From: Streptomyces gossypii
GTDB taxonomy: Bacteria; Actinomycetota; Actinomycetes; Streptomycetales; Streptomycetaceae
Assembly (NCBI RefSeq): GCF_025165795.1
Contig: NZ_JAJAGO010000008.1
Span: 310,001-374,000, forward strand
Direction of reading: 5' to 3'
DNA: 64,000 nt
Positions within the stretch are counted from its first letter, which is position 1. Each line of letters opens with the position of its first letter. This document shows, in pieces, positions 18,895 through 26,967 of this stretch. The notes below the pieces were generated by a model. It had not been told where the DNA came from and searched no databases. It worked only from the letters and a program-made list of their open reading frames with translations. Position numbers and translations under genes: made by a program.

Positions 18895-18999
18895 GAGGGG
18901 GGGTTTCCACCCTAGCTCCAAAGTGGCATCGGTCTCTGCATCTCCGGCCGTGTTCACAGAACAATCATGACCGCGCAGGACACTCCCCGCACGGACACG

Positions 19000-19734
19000 T
19001 CAGCCCGCGAGCCCGCCGAGCAGCACTCCCGCCAGCGCGCCGAGCACCATGAAGGGCCCGAACGGCACCGCCGCGCGCCGCCCCGCGCGCCCCGTGACCA
19101 CCAGCGCCGCCCCGTAGACCGCCAGCAGCAGGGAGCCGAGGAAGGCCCCGGCGAGCAGCACGTCCCAGCCGTACCAGCCCAGAGCGGTGCCCAGGGCGAG
19201 CGCGAGCTTGACGTCCCCGAAGCCCAGTCCGCGCGAATTGGCGAGAAACAGGATGAAGTAGAAGAGGCCGAGCGCCACGCCCCCCAGCAGTGCCCGCGGC
19301 CAGCTGCCGGCCGCGCCCGGCAGCAGCGCCGCCACCCCGAGCAGGAAACCCGTCCCGGCGGCCAGCGGCACGGTGAGCACGTCGGGCAGCCGGTGCACGG
19401 CCCGGTCGACGGCTGCCAGCAGCAGGGCGACGGGTACGGCCAGCAGCCACACCACCAGCTCCGGCCGCACGCCGACCACCGCGGCGAGGCCGCCGCACAC
19501 CAGCGCGCCGGAGAGCACATAGAAGCGTGCCCGGGGGCCGTACGGCCGCGCGCAGGTGCGGCAGCGCGCCACGCCGAGCCAGCCGCGCGCCGGACCACCC
19601 AGCGGGTGGCCCTGGGGACACTGGTCCCGCCGCGGTTCGTCCGGCTCGACCGCGAGCCGGTAGACGGCACGCGGCAGCAGCAGACCGGCCGCGGCGCCGT
19701 ACCCGGCGGCGAGAACCGTCCACAGCATCAGCAC
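19000..19734 (-). CDS. prepilin peptidase (A24 family)
   Basis: A 244-residue membrane aspartic protease that would trim leader peptides of Flp and TadE-type pilins. The GxGD motif is in GLGFGDVKLALALG; the first catalytic Asp is probably in LAAVDRAVHRLPDVLT. About seven membrane helices are visible. A loop near residues 38-62 has four Cys (CPQGHP, CRTCARPYG), resembling the zinc-binding loop of full-length PilD-type enzymes. Its likely substrates are encoded about 10-20 kb away in the pilus region, which has no peptidase of its own. TAGGCT lies 6 nt before the GTG and overlaps the stop codon of the upstream hxlR-type gene, suggesting a leaderless transcript. Confidence 0.85.
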   Translation of the reverse strand: MLMLWTVLAAGYGAAAGLLLPRAVYRLAVEPDEPRRDQCPQGHPLGGPARGWLGVARCRTCARPYGPRARFYVLSGALVCGGLAAVVGVRPELVVWLLAVPVALLLAAVDRAVHRLPDVLTVPLAAGTGFLLGVAALLPGAAGSWPRALLGGVALGLFYFILFLANSRGLGFGDVKLALALGTALGWYGWDVLLAGAFLGSLLLAVYGAALVVTGRAGRRAAVPFGPFMVLGALAGVLLGGLAG

Positions 19735-19743
19735 CCGCTGAGC

Positions 19744-20196
19744 CTACGCGGAGCGGGCGGAGGCCGGGCCCGCGACAGCGCCGCCCGCGGCGGCCGGGCC
19801 CGCGGCCTCGTCGTAGCGTTCCCGGGCCGCGTCGACCTCGTCCATGTGCTCCTCCGCCCAGTCCTTCACCGCCGACAGCAGCACGCAGAGGCTCGCGCCC
19901 ATCTCCGTCAGCTCGTAGTCGACCCGCACGGGCACGGACGGCGTGACCGTACGGGTGACCAGGCCGTCGCGCTCCAGGGTGCGCAGGGTCTGGGTCAGCA
20001 TCTTCTGGCTCACGCCCGCGACGATGCGGCCGAGGTCGCTGTAGCGCAGCGGCCCGTCCGCAAGCGCGCTGAGCACCAGGCTCGACCAGCGGGCGCCGAT
20101 CGAGCCCAGCAGTTTGCTCGCCGGGCAGTCCCGCAGGAACGCGTCGTACGCGCTGCGCGCCTGCTCTCGCCGCTGGGCCGCTGTCGTCGTCGGCAT
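19744..20196 (-). CDS. HxlR family transcriptional regulator
   Basis: A 150-residue winged-helix regulator of the HxlR/MarR-like class. The family start CPASKLLGSIGARWSSLVLSA is followed by DGPLRYSDLGRIVAGVSQKML (recognition region) and LTQTLRTLERDGLVTR. HxlR proteins often sense aldehydes, quinones or oxidants through Cys; the only Cys near the N-terminus is in the FLRDCPASKLL motif, the usual sensor position. The gene is divergent from a quinone oxidoreductase gene 123 bp away, its probable target. Confidence 0.92.
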   Translation of the reverse strand: MPTTTAAQRREQARSAYDAFLRDCPASKLLGSIGARWSSLVLSALADGPLRYSDLGRIVAGVSQKMLTQTLRTLERDGLVTRTVTPSVPVRVDYELTEMGASLCVLLSAVKDWAEEHMDEVDAARERYDEAAGPAAAGGAVAGPASARSA

Positions 20197-20239
20197 TCCC
20201 GCACCGCCTGCCTACTTCGCACTCCGTTACGCACCTTGA

Positions 20240-20278
20240 GGTACGTACTTACCCATGGAGAGTAACCCTCCCTAGCGT
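20240..20278 (+). promoter_or_regulatory. operator and promoter of the quinone oxidoreductase gene
   Basis: GGTA-CGTACT-TACC (20240-20253) is an inverted repeat overlapping a minus-35-like TTACCC (20249-20254). TAGCGT (20273-20278) follows after 18 bp. The site is well placed for repression by the divergent HxlR-type protein. Confidence 0.55.
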
Positions 20279-20319
20279 GTGCCGGGACAGAGATCGACAG
20301 CGATACGGAGGATTCTGAG

Positions 20320-21270
20320 ATGCGTGCTGTAGTGATCGAATCGTTCGGTGGTCCCGAGGTGCTGGAGGTGGCCGAGACCGAGGTCCCTGAGCCGGGGCGC
20401 GGGCAACTTCGCATCCGGGTGGAGGCCGCCGCGGTGAACCCGGTCGACACGGCCACCAGTGCCGGATTCATGGCCGAGGTCGGCGCCCGTCCCGACACCC
20501 ATCAGCCCCGGCTCGGCCTGGGCTGGGACGTGGCCGGTACGGTCGACGCCCTGGGCGCGGGCACCGGCGAGCTCACCGGCCTCGCGCCGGGTGACAGCGT
20601 CATCGGCGTATCGACCCGGCTCGACCTTCCCGCCAAGACCCACGCCGAATTCGTGGTGCTGGACGCGGAGTCCGTCACCAGGGCGCCCGAAGGACTGGAC
20701 CCGGTACACGCCGCGACCCTGCCGCTGAACGGGCTCACCGCGCTCCAGTCGCTCGACCTGCTGGCACTGGAGCCGGGCGAATCGGTGCTGGTCACCGGCG
20801 CCGCCGGGGCCGTGGGCGGCTATGTTGTACAGCTCGCCGTGCTGCGTGGGCTGCGCGTCGTGGCACTGGCCGGCGCGGAGGACGAGGCGCTCGTACGGGG
20901 CCTGGGAGCGGAGCTGTTCGCAGCCCGTACGGCCGCGCCCTCCGAAGCCGTACGGGCACTGGTGCCCGGTGGCGTCGACGGTGTCATCGACGCGGCGGTG
21001 ATCGGCGGGCGTGCGCTGGAGGCCGTGCGGGACGGCGGCGCGCTGGTGTCGCTTATCCCGGGCACCGAGCCGGTGGCCCTGCGGGGCACGCGCACCACGG
21101 GGGTGCAGATACGGGCGCACCGTGGGCAGCTCGCGCAGGTGGCGACGCTCGCCCGGCTCGGTGTGCTGAGCACCCGGGTGGCCCAGACCTACCCGCTGGC
21201 CGAGGCGGCCAAGGCGTACGCACGACTGGGGGAGGGCGGGCTGCGGGGCCGCGTGGTGCTGGTGCCCTGA
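20320..21270 (+). CDS. NADPH:quinone oxidoreductase-type zinc-independent alcohol dehydrogenase
   Basis: A 316-residue medium-chain dehydrogenase/reductase of the QOR/zeta-crystallin class. The GroES-like fold covers about 1-120 (MRAVVIESFGGPEVLEVAE at the start) and the Rossmann domain about 120-300 with VLVTGAAGAVGGYVVQLAV binding NADPH. Catalytic zinc ligands are lacking, as expected for quinone reductases. The ATG is preceded by GGAGGA at 7 nt. Divergence from an HxlR regulator suggests induction by electrophiles or quinones. A repeat-rich stem-loop lies after the gene. Confidence 0.92.
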   Translation: MRAVVIESFGGPEVLEVAETEVPEPGRGQLRIRVEAAAVNPVDTATSAGFMAEVGARPDTHQPRLGLGWDVAGTVDALGAGTGELTGLAPGDSVIGVSTRLDLPAKTHAEFVVLDAESVTRAPEGLDPVHAATLPLNGLTALQSLDLLALEPGESVLVTGAAGAVGGYVVQLAVLRGLRVVALAGAEDEALVRGLGAELFAARTAAPSEAVRALVPGGVDGVIDAAVIGGRALEAVRDGGALVSLIPGTEPVALRGTRTTGVQIRAHRGQLAQVATLARLGVLSTRVAQTYPLAEAAKAYARLGEGGLRGRVVLVP

Positions 21271-21311
21271 CGGGAGGAGGCATCGGGGCAGGTCGGAGGA
21301 CAGGGGTGGAC

Positions 21312-21371
21312 GGTCCGCGCCGTCACGGTCCGCGCGAGCACGGTCCGCGCGAGCACGGGGGCGCGCGGACC
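21312..21371. terminator. bidirectional terminator with 15-bp direct repeats
   Basis: Copies of CACGGTCCGCGCGAG (best two at 21324-21353, with a partial one before) run into the complementary CGCGCGGACC (21362-21371), forming a 10-bp perfect stem with 10-nt loop (21342-21371). It sits between convergent genes. Confidence 0.6.
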
Positions 21372-21391
21372 GGCCGTTCCGCGCGCCCGCG

Positions 21392-22447
21392 CTACCAGCC
21401 CGCCACGTCCGGGAGCCGCACCGTACGGCCGCCCTCGCGCAGCGAGTCGCCCGCACACACGCCCACCAGCGACGCCGCCACCGCCGCCCGGACGGGCACC
21501 CGCGGCGGCGCCCCGTCCACCACCGTGTCGCGGAAGGCCGCCATCACCAGTGCGGTGCCCTCCTCCGCCCGGCCGACCTTCAGCCCCCCGAGCCGCAGCC
21601 GCGGCGGGGCCTCGGTCTCGTCCACCAAACCGCCGCCGCCGACCCAGGGTTCGACCCTGGTGCGTACGGACCAGGCCGCCTCGCCCGGAGCGCGCAGCGA
21701 CTCCGTCAGCCCGCGAGTCCCCCGCACGGACATCCATGACCAGTGGCTGTCGGGCTCCCCCTGGAGGAAGGTCTGGCGGGTCACGGCCAGCGCGCCGCTG
21801 GAGAGCCTGGTCACCAGTACGACCGCGCCGGGCCGCTCCCCCGGCTGGACCCCGAAGGCCGACACCTCCACCGGCCAGGCCGAGGCCGTGTCGAGGACCG
21901 GGGAGAGCGTGTGGGTGCAGTATTCGGTCGGGGAGATACGACCGCGCCAGTGCGCGGGGTCGCCGGTGAGGTCGTGCACGCCGCCGGGCGGGAGGCCGTG
22001 GAGGTAGTCGGCCTCGATCAGCTCGATCTCGCCGATCCGGCCCTCGGCTACCAGGCGGCTCATCATCCGGATGTGCGGATGGAGGACGTAGTTCTCGGCG
22101 AACGAGTAGCGGGCGGACGAGGCGGCGTCGGCCGCGACCAGCGCCCGCCCCTCCTCCACACTGCGGCAGGCGGTCACCTCACTCAGCACGTGGACGCCGC
22201 GCTCCAGGAAGCGCAGCGCGGGCTCCACATGCTGGTCGAGGTCGTGCGCCAGGACCACACCGTCGAGATCCGCGTCCAGCAGCGGCCGCCAGTCATCGTA
22301 CGTACGCGCGGCGGGGAACTCGGGGGCGACGGCGGCCAACTGCTCCGGATCACGCTCGCACAGGGCCGCGATGTCCAGCCCCACATGGCGGCCCCACCGC
22401 GCCAGATACGCGCCCCGACGCAGCCCCACGATCCCGATTCTCGCCAT
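21392..22447 (-). CDS. Gfo/Idh/MocA family oxidoreductase
   Basis: A protein of about 351 residues with the N-terminal NAD(P) Rossmann fold (MARIGIVGLRRGAYLARWG) and the C-terminal alpha/beta domain of the Gfo/Idh/MocA family. The conserved EKP motif after strand 4 is replaced: the segment reads GVHVLSEVTACRSVEEG, so Lys-Pro is missing. That suggests either a divergent substrate or a non-catalytic member. The ATG at 22447 follows GAGGGTGG. The gene is divergent from a WYL-domain regulator (130 bp), the likely controller. The sugar or cyclitol substrate is unknown. Confidence 0.87.
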   Translation of the reverse strand: MARIGIVGLRRGAYLARWGRHVGLDIAALCERDPEQLAAVAPEFPAARTYDDWRPLLDADLDGVVLAHDLDQHVEPALRFLERGVHVLSEVTACRSVEEGRALVAADAASSARYSFAENYVLHPHIRMMSRLVAEGRIGEIELIEADYLHGLPPGGVHDLTGDPAHWRGRISPTEYCTHTLSPVLDTASAWPVEVSAFGVQPGERPGAVVLVTRLSSGALAVTRQTFLQGEPDSHWSWMSVRGTRGLTESLRAPGEAAWSVRTRVEPWVGGGGLVDETEAPPRLRLGGLKVGRAEEGTALVMAAFRDTVVDGAPPRVPVRAAVAASLVGVCAGDSLREGGRTVRLPDVAGW

Positions 22448-22577
22448 CCGGCCACCCTCTACCGGCCGCCGCCCCGGCACAAGCCGGTTTCCCCGTTCCC
22501 GCCCGCGCCCCGACCCGTCGTCCCCGGACCTGCCACCGGCCGTCAGGTATCCGGCCACGCTGAGGCACTCTGAAGAG

Positions 22578-23639
22578 GTGAAATCCGACCGCCTGCTCTC
22601 GCTCCTCCTGCTGCTCCAGACCCGGGCCAAGGTCCCGGCCGCCGAGCTGGCGCAGCGGCTGGAGGTCTCCGCCCGCACCATCTACCGCGACGTCGACTCC
22701 CTCTCGGCGGCCGGAGTCCCGGTGTACGCCGAGCGGGGCCGGCACGGCGGTATCGCGCTGCTGCCCGGCTTCCGTACGGACGTCACCGGGCTCACCTCGG
22801 ACGAGTCGCGCGCGCTGTTCGTCCTGGCCTCGCAGAGCGCACACTCCGCGCTCGGCCTGGAGAAGGCGCTCAGTTCCGCACTGCGCAAGGTGATGGTCGC
22901 GCTCCCCGCACCGCACCGGCCCGCGGCGGAGCTGACCAGCCGCCGCATCCTCGTCGACCCCGACCGCTGGATGAGCGGCCCCCGCCCCGACCGGCCCGCG
23001 CGGCGCGCTACGGCCGTCGACCTGGACGTACTGCACACCGCCGTCTTCGCCGACCGGCGGCTGCGGCTCCGCTACCGGCACAGCGGGGAAACCGAGCCGC
23101 GCACCTACACCGTCGACCCGTACGGCCTCGTCGCCAAGGCCGGGACCTGGTACCTGGTCGCGGACCTGCGCGGGCGCCCGCAGCTCTTCCGCGCCGACCG
23201 GATGCGGAGCGCGACCGTCACCGACGCCCCGGTCCGCCGCCGGGAAGGCGTCGAACTGGCCGACGCATGGGAGGTGTTGCGCCGTGAGGTGGAGCACCGC
23301 CCGGAGGGGGTACGGGTGCGGGCGCGCGTACGGCGCTCCCGATTCGACCTGTTCGCCCGCATCGTCGGCCCCACGCTCATCTCTCCGGAGCCGGAGGCGG
23401 AACCTGAGGCGCGGCCCGAGGCGGAACTTCAGCTGCGGCCTCAGCAGGGGCCGTTCGCGGAATCCGGACCGGAGGCGGCCGAGTGGGTGACCGTCGAGCT
23501 GAGCTTCCCCGTCCTCACCGCGGTCCGCCAACTCCTCCAGTTCGGCACGGACATCGAGGTGCTCACTCCTCCCGAGGCCCGCACCGAACTCACCCGCATC
23601 GCGACGCAGATCACGACCCTGTACGCACCGGCCCCGTAG
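22578..23639 (+). CDS. WYL domain transcriptional regulator (YafY/DeoR-type HTH)
   Basis: A 353-residue regulator. Residues 1-60 are an HTH_11 winged helix (LAQRLEVSARTIYRDVDSL); residues about 145-220 are the WYL domain (YRHSGETEPRTYTVDPYGLVAKAGTWYLVADLRG), thought to bind nucleotides or nucleic-acid fragments; the C-terminal WCX-like part (about 250-353) contains a Glu/Pro/Ala/Arg-rich repeat (EPEAEPEARPEAE) absent from typical members. GTG at 22578 is the first start compatible with the HTH fold; no clear Shine-Dalgarno is seen. It probably controls the divergent oxidoreductase. Confidence 0.9.
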   Translation: MKSDRLLSLLLLLQTRAKVPAAELAQRLEVSARTIYRDVDSLSAAGVPVYAERGRHGGIALLPGFRTDVTGLTSDESRALFVLASQSAHSALGLEKALSSALRKVMVALPAPHRPAAELTSRRILVDPDRWMSGPRPDRPARRATAVDLDVLHTAVFADRRLRLRYRHSGETEPRTYTVDPYGLVAKAGTWYLVADLRGRPQLFRADRMRSATVTDAPVRRREGVELADAWEVLRREVEHRPEGVRVRARVRRSRFDLFARIVGPTLISPEPEAEPEARPEAELQLRPQQGPFAESGPEAAEWVTVELSFPVLTAVRQLLQFGTDIEVLTPPEARTELTRIATQITTLYAPAP

Positions 23640-23665
23640 GACCGGCCCGGATGCTCCGTGCCGGT

Positions 23666-24004
23666 TCAGCTGTCCGGCTTCTTGACATAGGACATGGCCG
23701 TCATGGCCACCGTGAAGACACCGACTAACGTCCCGGCACCCGCTGCCATCGCGGATCTGGGCGGTACACCGAGCACGGCCATGAACAACCCCCCGAGCAG
23801 GCCAGCGATGACGGCCCCCTCCACCACGATGACGACTTCGAAGAGCCGGTGGTTACACACCGACGGCTGAGCAGACAACTGCGATCCTTCCGAGCGCTCA
23901 GAACCTGTGGGTTCGGTCTCCTGGACCTTCGACGCGAACGTTGACCCTCCCCGCCGGCCACGGCCAGTCCAGCACCCGAGCAGGCCACCCTGTTGAGTGG
24001 TCAT
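23666..24004 (-). CDS. hypothetical small membrane protein
   Basis: A 112-residue protein I do not recognise. Residues 1 to about 50 are polar; two hydrophobic stretches follow, VVIVVEGAVIAGLLGGLFMAVLG... and MAAGAGTLVGVFTVAMTAM, consistent with a two-helix membrane protein. The last residues (VKKPDS) are positively charged and probably cytoplasmic. The N-terminal DNA is less GC-rich than its neighbours, which hints at a young or acquired gene. The start is uncertain: an ATG at 24061 is also in frame. It is convergent with the WYL gene. Confidence 0.5.
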   Translation of the reverse strand: MTTQQGGLLGCWTGRGRRGGSTFASKVQETEPTGSERSEGSQLSAQPSVCNHRLFEVVIVVEGAVIAGLLGGLFMAVLGVPPRSAMAAGAGTLVGVFTVAMTAMSYVKKPDS

Positions 24005-24139
24005 CCGGCTGAAGTCACGCACGGGTCCGCCTGCTGTTCGTGCCGAGCATCCGCAGTCCACGATCTGGTAACAGTTTAATAACGACTCACCGTCGCTGTA
24101 ACCGGGGGTGCAGGCAAAGGTGCTGACGAGTTTCGGCGC

Positions 24140-25195
24140 CTACACCGCAGGGCCTGTCCGAGCGATGACCGTCCCCGGCCCGAACTGGCGGCGGTAGGCC
24201 GTCGGGCTGAGTCCCGTACGGCGCCGCAGCTGCGCCCGCAGGTTGGACGGCGAGCCGAGACCACTCGCGCGGGCGACCACCTCCAGCCGCTGCTCGCCGC
24301 GCTCGATCAGCCGACAGGCCAGCGCGACACGTTCGGCTGTGAGCCAGGCCAGCGGCGTCGTGCCCAACTCCTCCTGGAAGCGGCGGTGCAGGGTGGACGT
24401 GCTGACGGCCGCCCGCGCCGCCAAGTCCTCGACACTGAGCTGGCCGTCCAGCCGCTCCCGCGCCCAGACGGCCAGCGGGGCGAGCGAGGCGTCCGGCACG
24501 GCGGGCAGCGGGCGTACGACGAACTGCCGCTGCCCGCCCTCGCGTTGCCCGGCGAAGACGAGTCGGCGGCTCACCAGGTTCGCCACCTCCGCGCCGTGGT
24601 CGCGGCCGATCAGATGAAGCCCGAGATCCAGCGCCGCAGCGCTGCCCGCCGCCGTGAGCACCACGGACGCCCGGGAGCCGTCGGCCCCCATGCCCTCGCC
24701 CCCGTCGGTCCCCATTCCCTCGCCCCCGTCGTCCTCCACGAACAGCACATCCGGCTCCAGCCTGACGGCGGGATAACGCTCCGCGAAATACTCTGCCCAG
24801 CGCCAGTGCGTCGTGGCCCGGCGCCCATCGAGCACACCGGCGGCGGCCAGAGTGAACGCCCCGCTGCAGAAGCTGACCAGTCGCGCACCACGGGCCGCCG
24901 CGCGCCGGATCGCGTCCAGCACGGCGGGCGACGGAGGCACCTCCGGGTCCGGGCGGTTCGGCACGATCAGCGTGTCGGCCGCCTCCGCCGCGTCGAGCCC
25001 GGCCAGGCCGGACATGGTGAAGAACCCCTCGTGCATACGTACGGAAGGCGCGGCGGCGCAGACCGTGAGCTGGTACCACTCCCGGCCCAGCTCGGGGCGC
25101 CGCAGACCGAAGAGCTCGGTGGCGACGCCCAGCTCGAAGGGGTTGGAGCCCTCATCCACGAGGAGCGCGACACGGTGCGAGAATCCAGGCGGCAT
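24140..25195 (-). CDS. GlxA family transcriptional regulator (DJ-1/PfpI plus AraC HTH)
   Basis: A 351-residue regulator. The N-terminal DJ-1/PfpI-like domain (about 8-210) has the elbow LVSFCSGAFTLAAAGVLDG with a Cys at the nucleophile position; the C-terminal AraC domain (about 245-340) has two helix-turn-helices (LAARAAVSTSTLHRRFQEE and VARASGLGSPSNLRAQL). A 24-bp duplication adds GGEGMGTD/GGEGMGAD to a loop near residue 155 (nt 24690-24737). The gene is divergent from a cupin gene only 51 bp away, so both promoters overlap and the cupin gene is the likely target. Confidence 0.92.
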   Translation of the reverse strand: MPPGFSHRVALLVDEGSNPFELGVATELFGLRRPELGREWYQLTVCAAAPSVRMHEGFFTMSGLAGLDAAEAADTLIVPNRPDPEVPPSPAVLDAIRRAAARGARLVSFCSGAFTLAAAGVLDGRRATTHWRWAEYFAERYPAVRLEPDVLFVEDDGGEGMGTDGGEGMGADGSRASVVLTAAGSAAALDLGLHLIGRDHGAEVANLVSRRLVFAGQREGGQRQFVVRPLPAVPDASLAPLAVWARERLDGQLSVEDLAARAAVSTSTLHRRFQEELGTTPLAWLTAERVALACRLIERGEQRLEVVARASGLGSPSNLRAQLRRRTGLSPTAYRRQFGPGTVIARTGPAV

Positions 25196-25246
25196 ATGCG
25201 ATTCCTAGCACTCGCGCCGACCGTCCGCCAGCGCGACCATAAACGC

Positions 25247-25717
25247 ATGAGCAAGGAACTCACCGAACCAATCGACCTCGCCACCGCCCTCACCCGCTTC
25301 GAGCAGCTGTGGAGCCCCCGGATCGTGGGGAGCGTGAACGACTACGACGTCCGCGTCGCCAAGGTCGCAGGCGAGCACGTCTGGCACAGCCACGCGGACA
25401 CCGACGAGTTCTTCCTGGTACTCCAGGGCGAACTGCACATCGCCCTCCGCGACGGCAGAGCGGGCGACGGCAGGGCGGGCGACGGCAGGGCGGGCGACGG
25501 CAGGGCGGGCGACGGCCGTGGAGCTGAGCGAGTGGTGGTCCTCCCCAAGGGCTCCCTCTACGTCGTGCCGCGCGGCGTGGAACACAAGCCGTCCTCACCC
25601 GAGGGCGCGTCCATCCTGATGTTCGAGCCCACCGGAACCTCCACCGTCGGCGACCTCACCGACGAGCACGTCCCCGGCCACGTCGACGCCACCACGGGCC
25701 ACGCCCTGAACAGCTGA
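25247..25717 (+). CDS. cupin domain protein
   Basis: A 156-residue single-domain cupin. The first metal-binding motif is visible as WHSHADTDEFFLVLQGELHI (His, His, Glu), the second around LYVVPRGVEHKPSS (His). Between them a 15-bp tandem repeat (nt 25449-25523) inserts four to five copies of Asp-Gly-Arg-Ala-Gly into the inter-motif loop. Small cupins of this kind are sugar isomerase-like or dioxygenase-like; the reaction is unknown. No ribosome binding site is apparent. It is divergent from a GlxA-type regulator. Confidence 0.87.
   Translation: MSKELTEPIDLATALTRFEQLWSPRIVGSVNDYDVRVAKVAGEHVWHSHADTDEFFLVLQGELHIALRDGRAGDGRAGDGRAGDGRAGDGRGAERVVVLPKGSLYVVPRGVEHKPSSPEGASILMFEPTGTSTVGDLTDEHVPGHVDATTGHALNS
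25449..25523 (+). repeat. in-frame 15-bp tandem repeat in the cupin gene
   Basis: Five units close to CGACGGCAGGGCGGG are arranged head to tail and encode Asp-Gly-Arg-Ala-Gly. Because the unit is a multiple of three, copy changes keep the frame. The repeat lies in the loop between the two cupin motifs. Confidence 0.9.
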
Positions 25718-25796
25718 TCTTCACCGGTCGACGCTTCGACCACCCAGAAGCCCGAATGGTGGGGAAAGCGTCGACCGATCAAGATCCGGAGCCCTG
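25716..25796. terminator. bidirectional terminator, long imperfect stem-loop
   Basis: The arms starting GATCTT (25716) and ending AAGATC (25796) pair over about 30 bp with a few mismatches, including GGTCGACGCTT with AAGCGTCGACC and CCACC with GGTGG. It overlaps the cupin stop codon and precedes the convergent hydrolase stop codon. Confidence 0.75.
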
Positions 25797-25815
25797 CTCG
25801 CCCCTAGCCCCACCC

Positions 25816-26649
25816 CTACCCCTGCTCGCGGAGGAAAGTGAGCAGGGCGCCCGCCAGCTCGGCCGGAGCGTCCTCCTGGACAAGGTGCCCGGCGCCGGGG
25901 ATCAGCTCCAACCGCACCCCCGGAATCATCGCCGCCAGCTCATGGGCCTTGGCCACCGGAATCCAGGTGTCGTCGGCGCCCCAGCACACCAGCGCGGGGA
26001 TACCGATCTCGCCGTACCGCCCCTGCACCTCGTCCGTGTAGCGCTGGTCGGCCTGCGCGATCTGCCGGTAGAAGGCAGCCTGGCCGGCCCCGCCCAGCCA
26101 GGGTTCCACCAGCCGGTCGAGAGTTTCCGGATGCAGGCCGGGACTGCTGGCCGAGCTCACATACTCGCGCACCAGAGCGCGGTGCAGAGCGGGCGGGAGC
26201 TGCTCGAAAACGGGCGCGTTCTCGCCCACGAGCCGGAAGAACGGGGAGCCCCACGGCTCCAGCGCCACCGGGTCCACCAGCGCGAGCGCCCGATAGCGGG
26301 CACCGTGCAGCAGATGCGCGCGCAACGAGACGGCACCGCCGAAGTCATGCGCCACGACGAGGGGCTCGGCAAGATCCCAGTGCGCGAGAAGCTCGGTGAA
26401 GACACGCCCCTGTGCCGCCAGCGAGACATCCTGCCCCTCGGACATCTCCGACAGGCCATAACCGGGCATGTCCCAGACGTACACCGGCCGGTCCCGCCCG
26501 AGCGAGCGGGCGACGGCCCGCCAGACGTACGAGGAGAACGGCGTGCCGTGACACAGCACGACCGGATGCCCGTCCCCCTCGCCAAGGCGCGCCCAGCGCA
26601 CCTCGCCCGCCTCGCTCCGAAACCGCTCCCCCAGCTCCCAGCCCGCCAT
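25816..26649 (-). CDS. alpha/beta hydrolase, haloalkane dehalogenase-like
   Basis: A 277-residue alpha/beta-fold hydrolase. The oxyanion segment is VVLCHGTPFSSYVWR. The nucleophile elbow reads VVAHDFGGA, with Asp in place of Ser, the arrangement of haloalkane dehalogenases, fluoroacetate dehalogenases and epoxide hydrolases. The acid is probably the Asp of WGADDTWIP, and the His is in IPGAGHLVQED. Which of these substrates it hydrolyses cannot be told. ATG at 26649 is the only sensible start. The gene appears to be monocistronic. Confidence 0.88.
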   Translation of the reverse strand: MAGWELGERFRSEAGEVRWARLGEGDGHPVVLCHGTPFSSYVWRAVARSLGRDRPVYVWDMPGYGLSEMSEGQDVSLAAQGRVFTELLAHWDLAEPLVVAHDFGGAVSLRAHLLHGARYRALALVDPVALEPWGSPFFRLVGENAPVFEQLPPALHRALVREYVSSASSPGLHPETLDRLVEPWLGGAGQAAFYRQIAQADQRYTDEVQGRYGEIGIPALVCWGADDTWIPVAKAHELAAMIPGVRLELIPGAGHLVQEDAPAELAGALLTFLREQG

Positions 26650-26690
26650 CTGCGGTCCCTTCCGTCGTGCGCCCTGCCGTCCCGGCCAGC

Positions 26691-26954
26691 TTAGGGGTGG
26701 GACACCGCGTCAAGCCCGCCGACCTTGGCAGCCCGCAGCAACGCCCGCAGCCGCGCGGGCGAGGTGACGAGCGCGGTCCCCGGCTCGTCACTCTCCCGGA
26801 GGTGAACGTGGGGGGCGGGGTGCGCGCCGGGGGCCAGCTCGATGCAGTTGTTGCCCTCGCTGCTGTAGGAAGACTTCTGCCAGGTGGCGGCTATCTCCAG
26901 GCAGTTGCTTGCCTGGCCGCTGTAGGACGATTTCTGCCAGTTCAAAGGGTGCAT
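26691..26954 (-). CDS. DUF397 protein with two DUF397 modules
   Basis: An 87-residue protein. The DUF397 motif occurs twice: NWQKSSYSGQASNCLEIA at the start and TWQKSSYSSEGNNCIELAPG after it, followed by the usual tail HVHLRESDEPGTALVTSPARLRALL. DUF397 proteins are coded next to XRE regulators in Streptomyces (whiJ/bldB-like loci) and are thought to antagonise them. It starts 13 bp after the end of the XRE gene, in the same operon. Two repeat modules in one chain is unusual; most members have one. Confidence 0.9.
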   Translation of the reverse strand: MHPLNWQKSSYSGQASNCLEIAATWQKSSYSSEGNNCIELAPGAHPAPHVHLRESDEPGTALVTSPARLRALLRAAKVGGLDAVSHP

Positions 26955-26967
26955 GGCTGAGGCCCTT

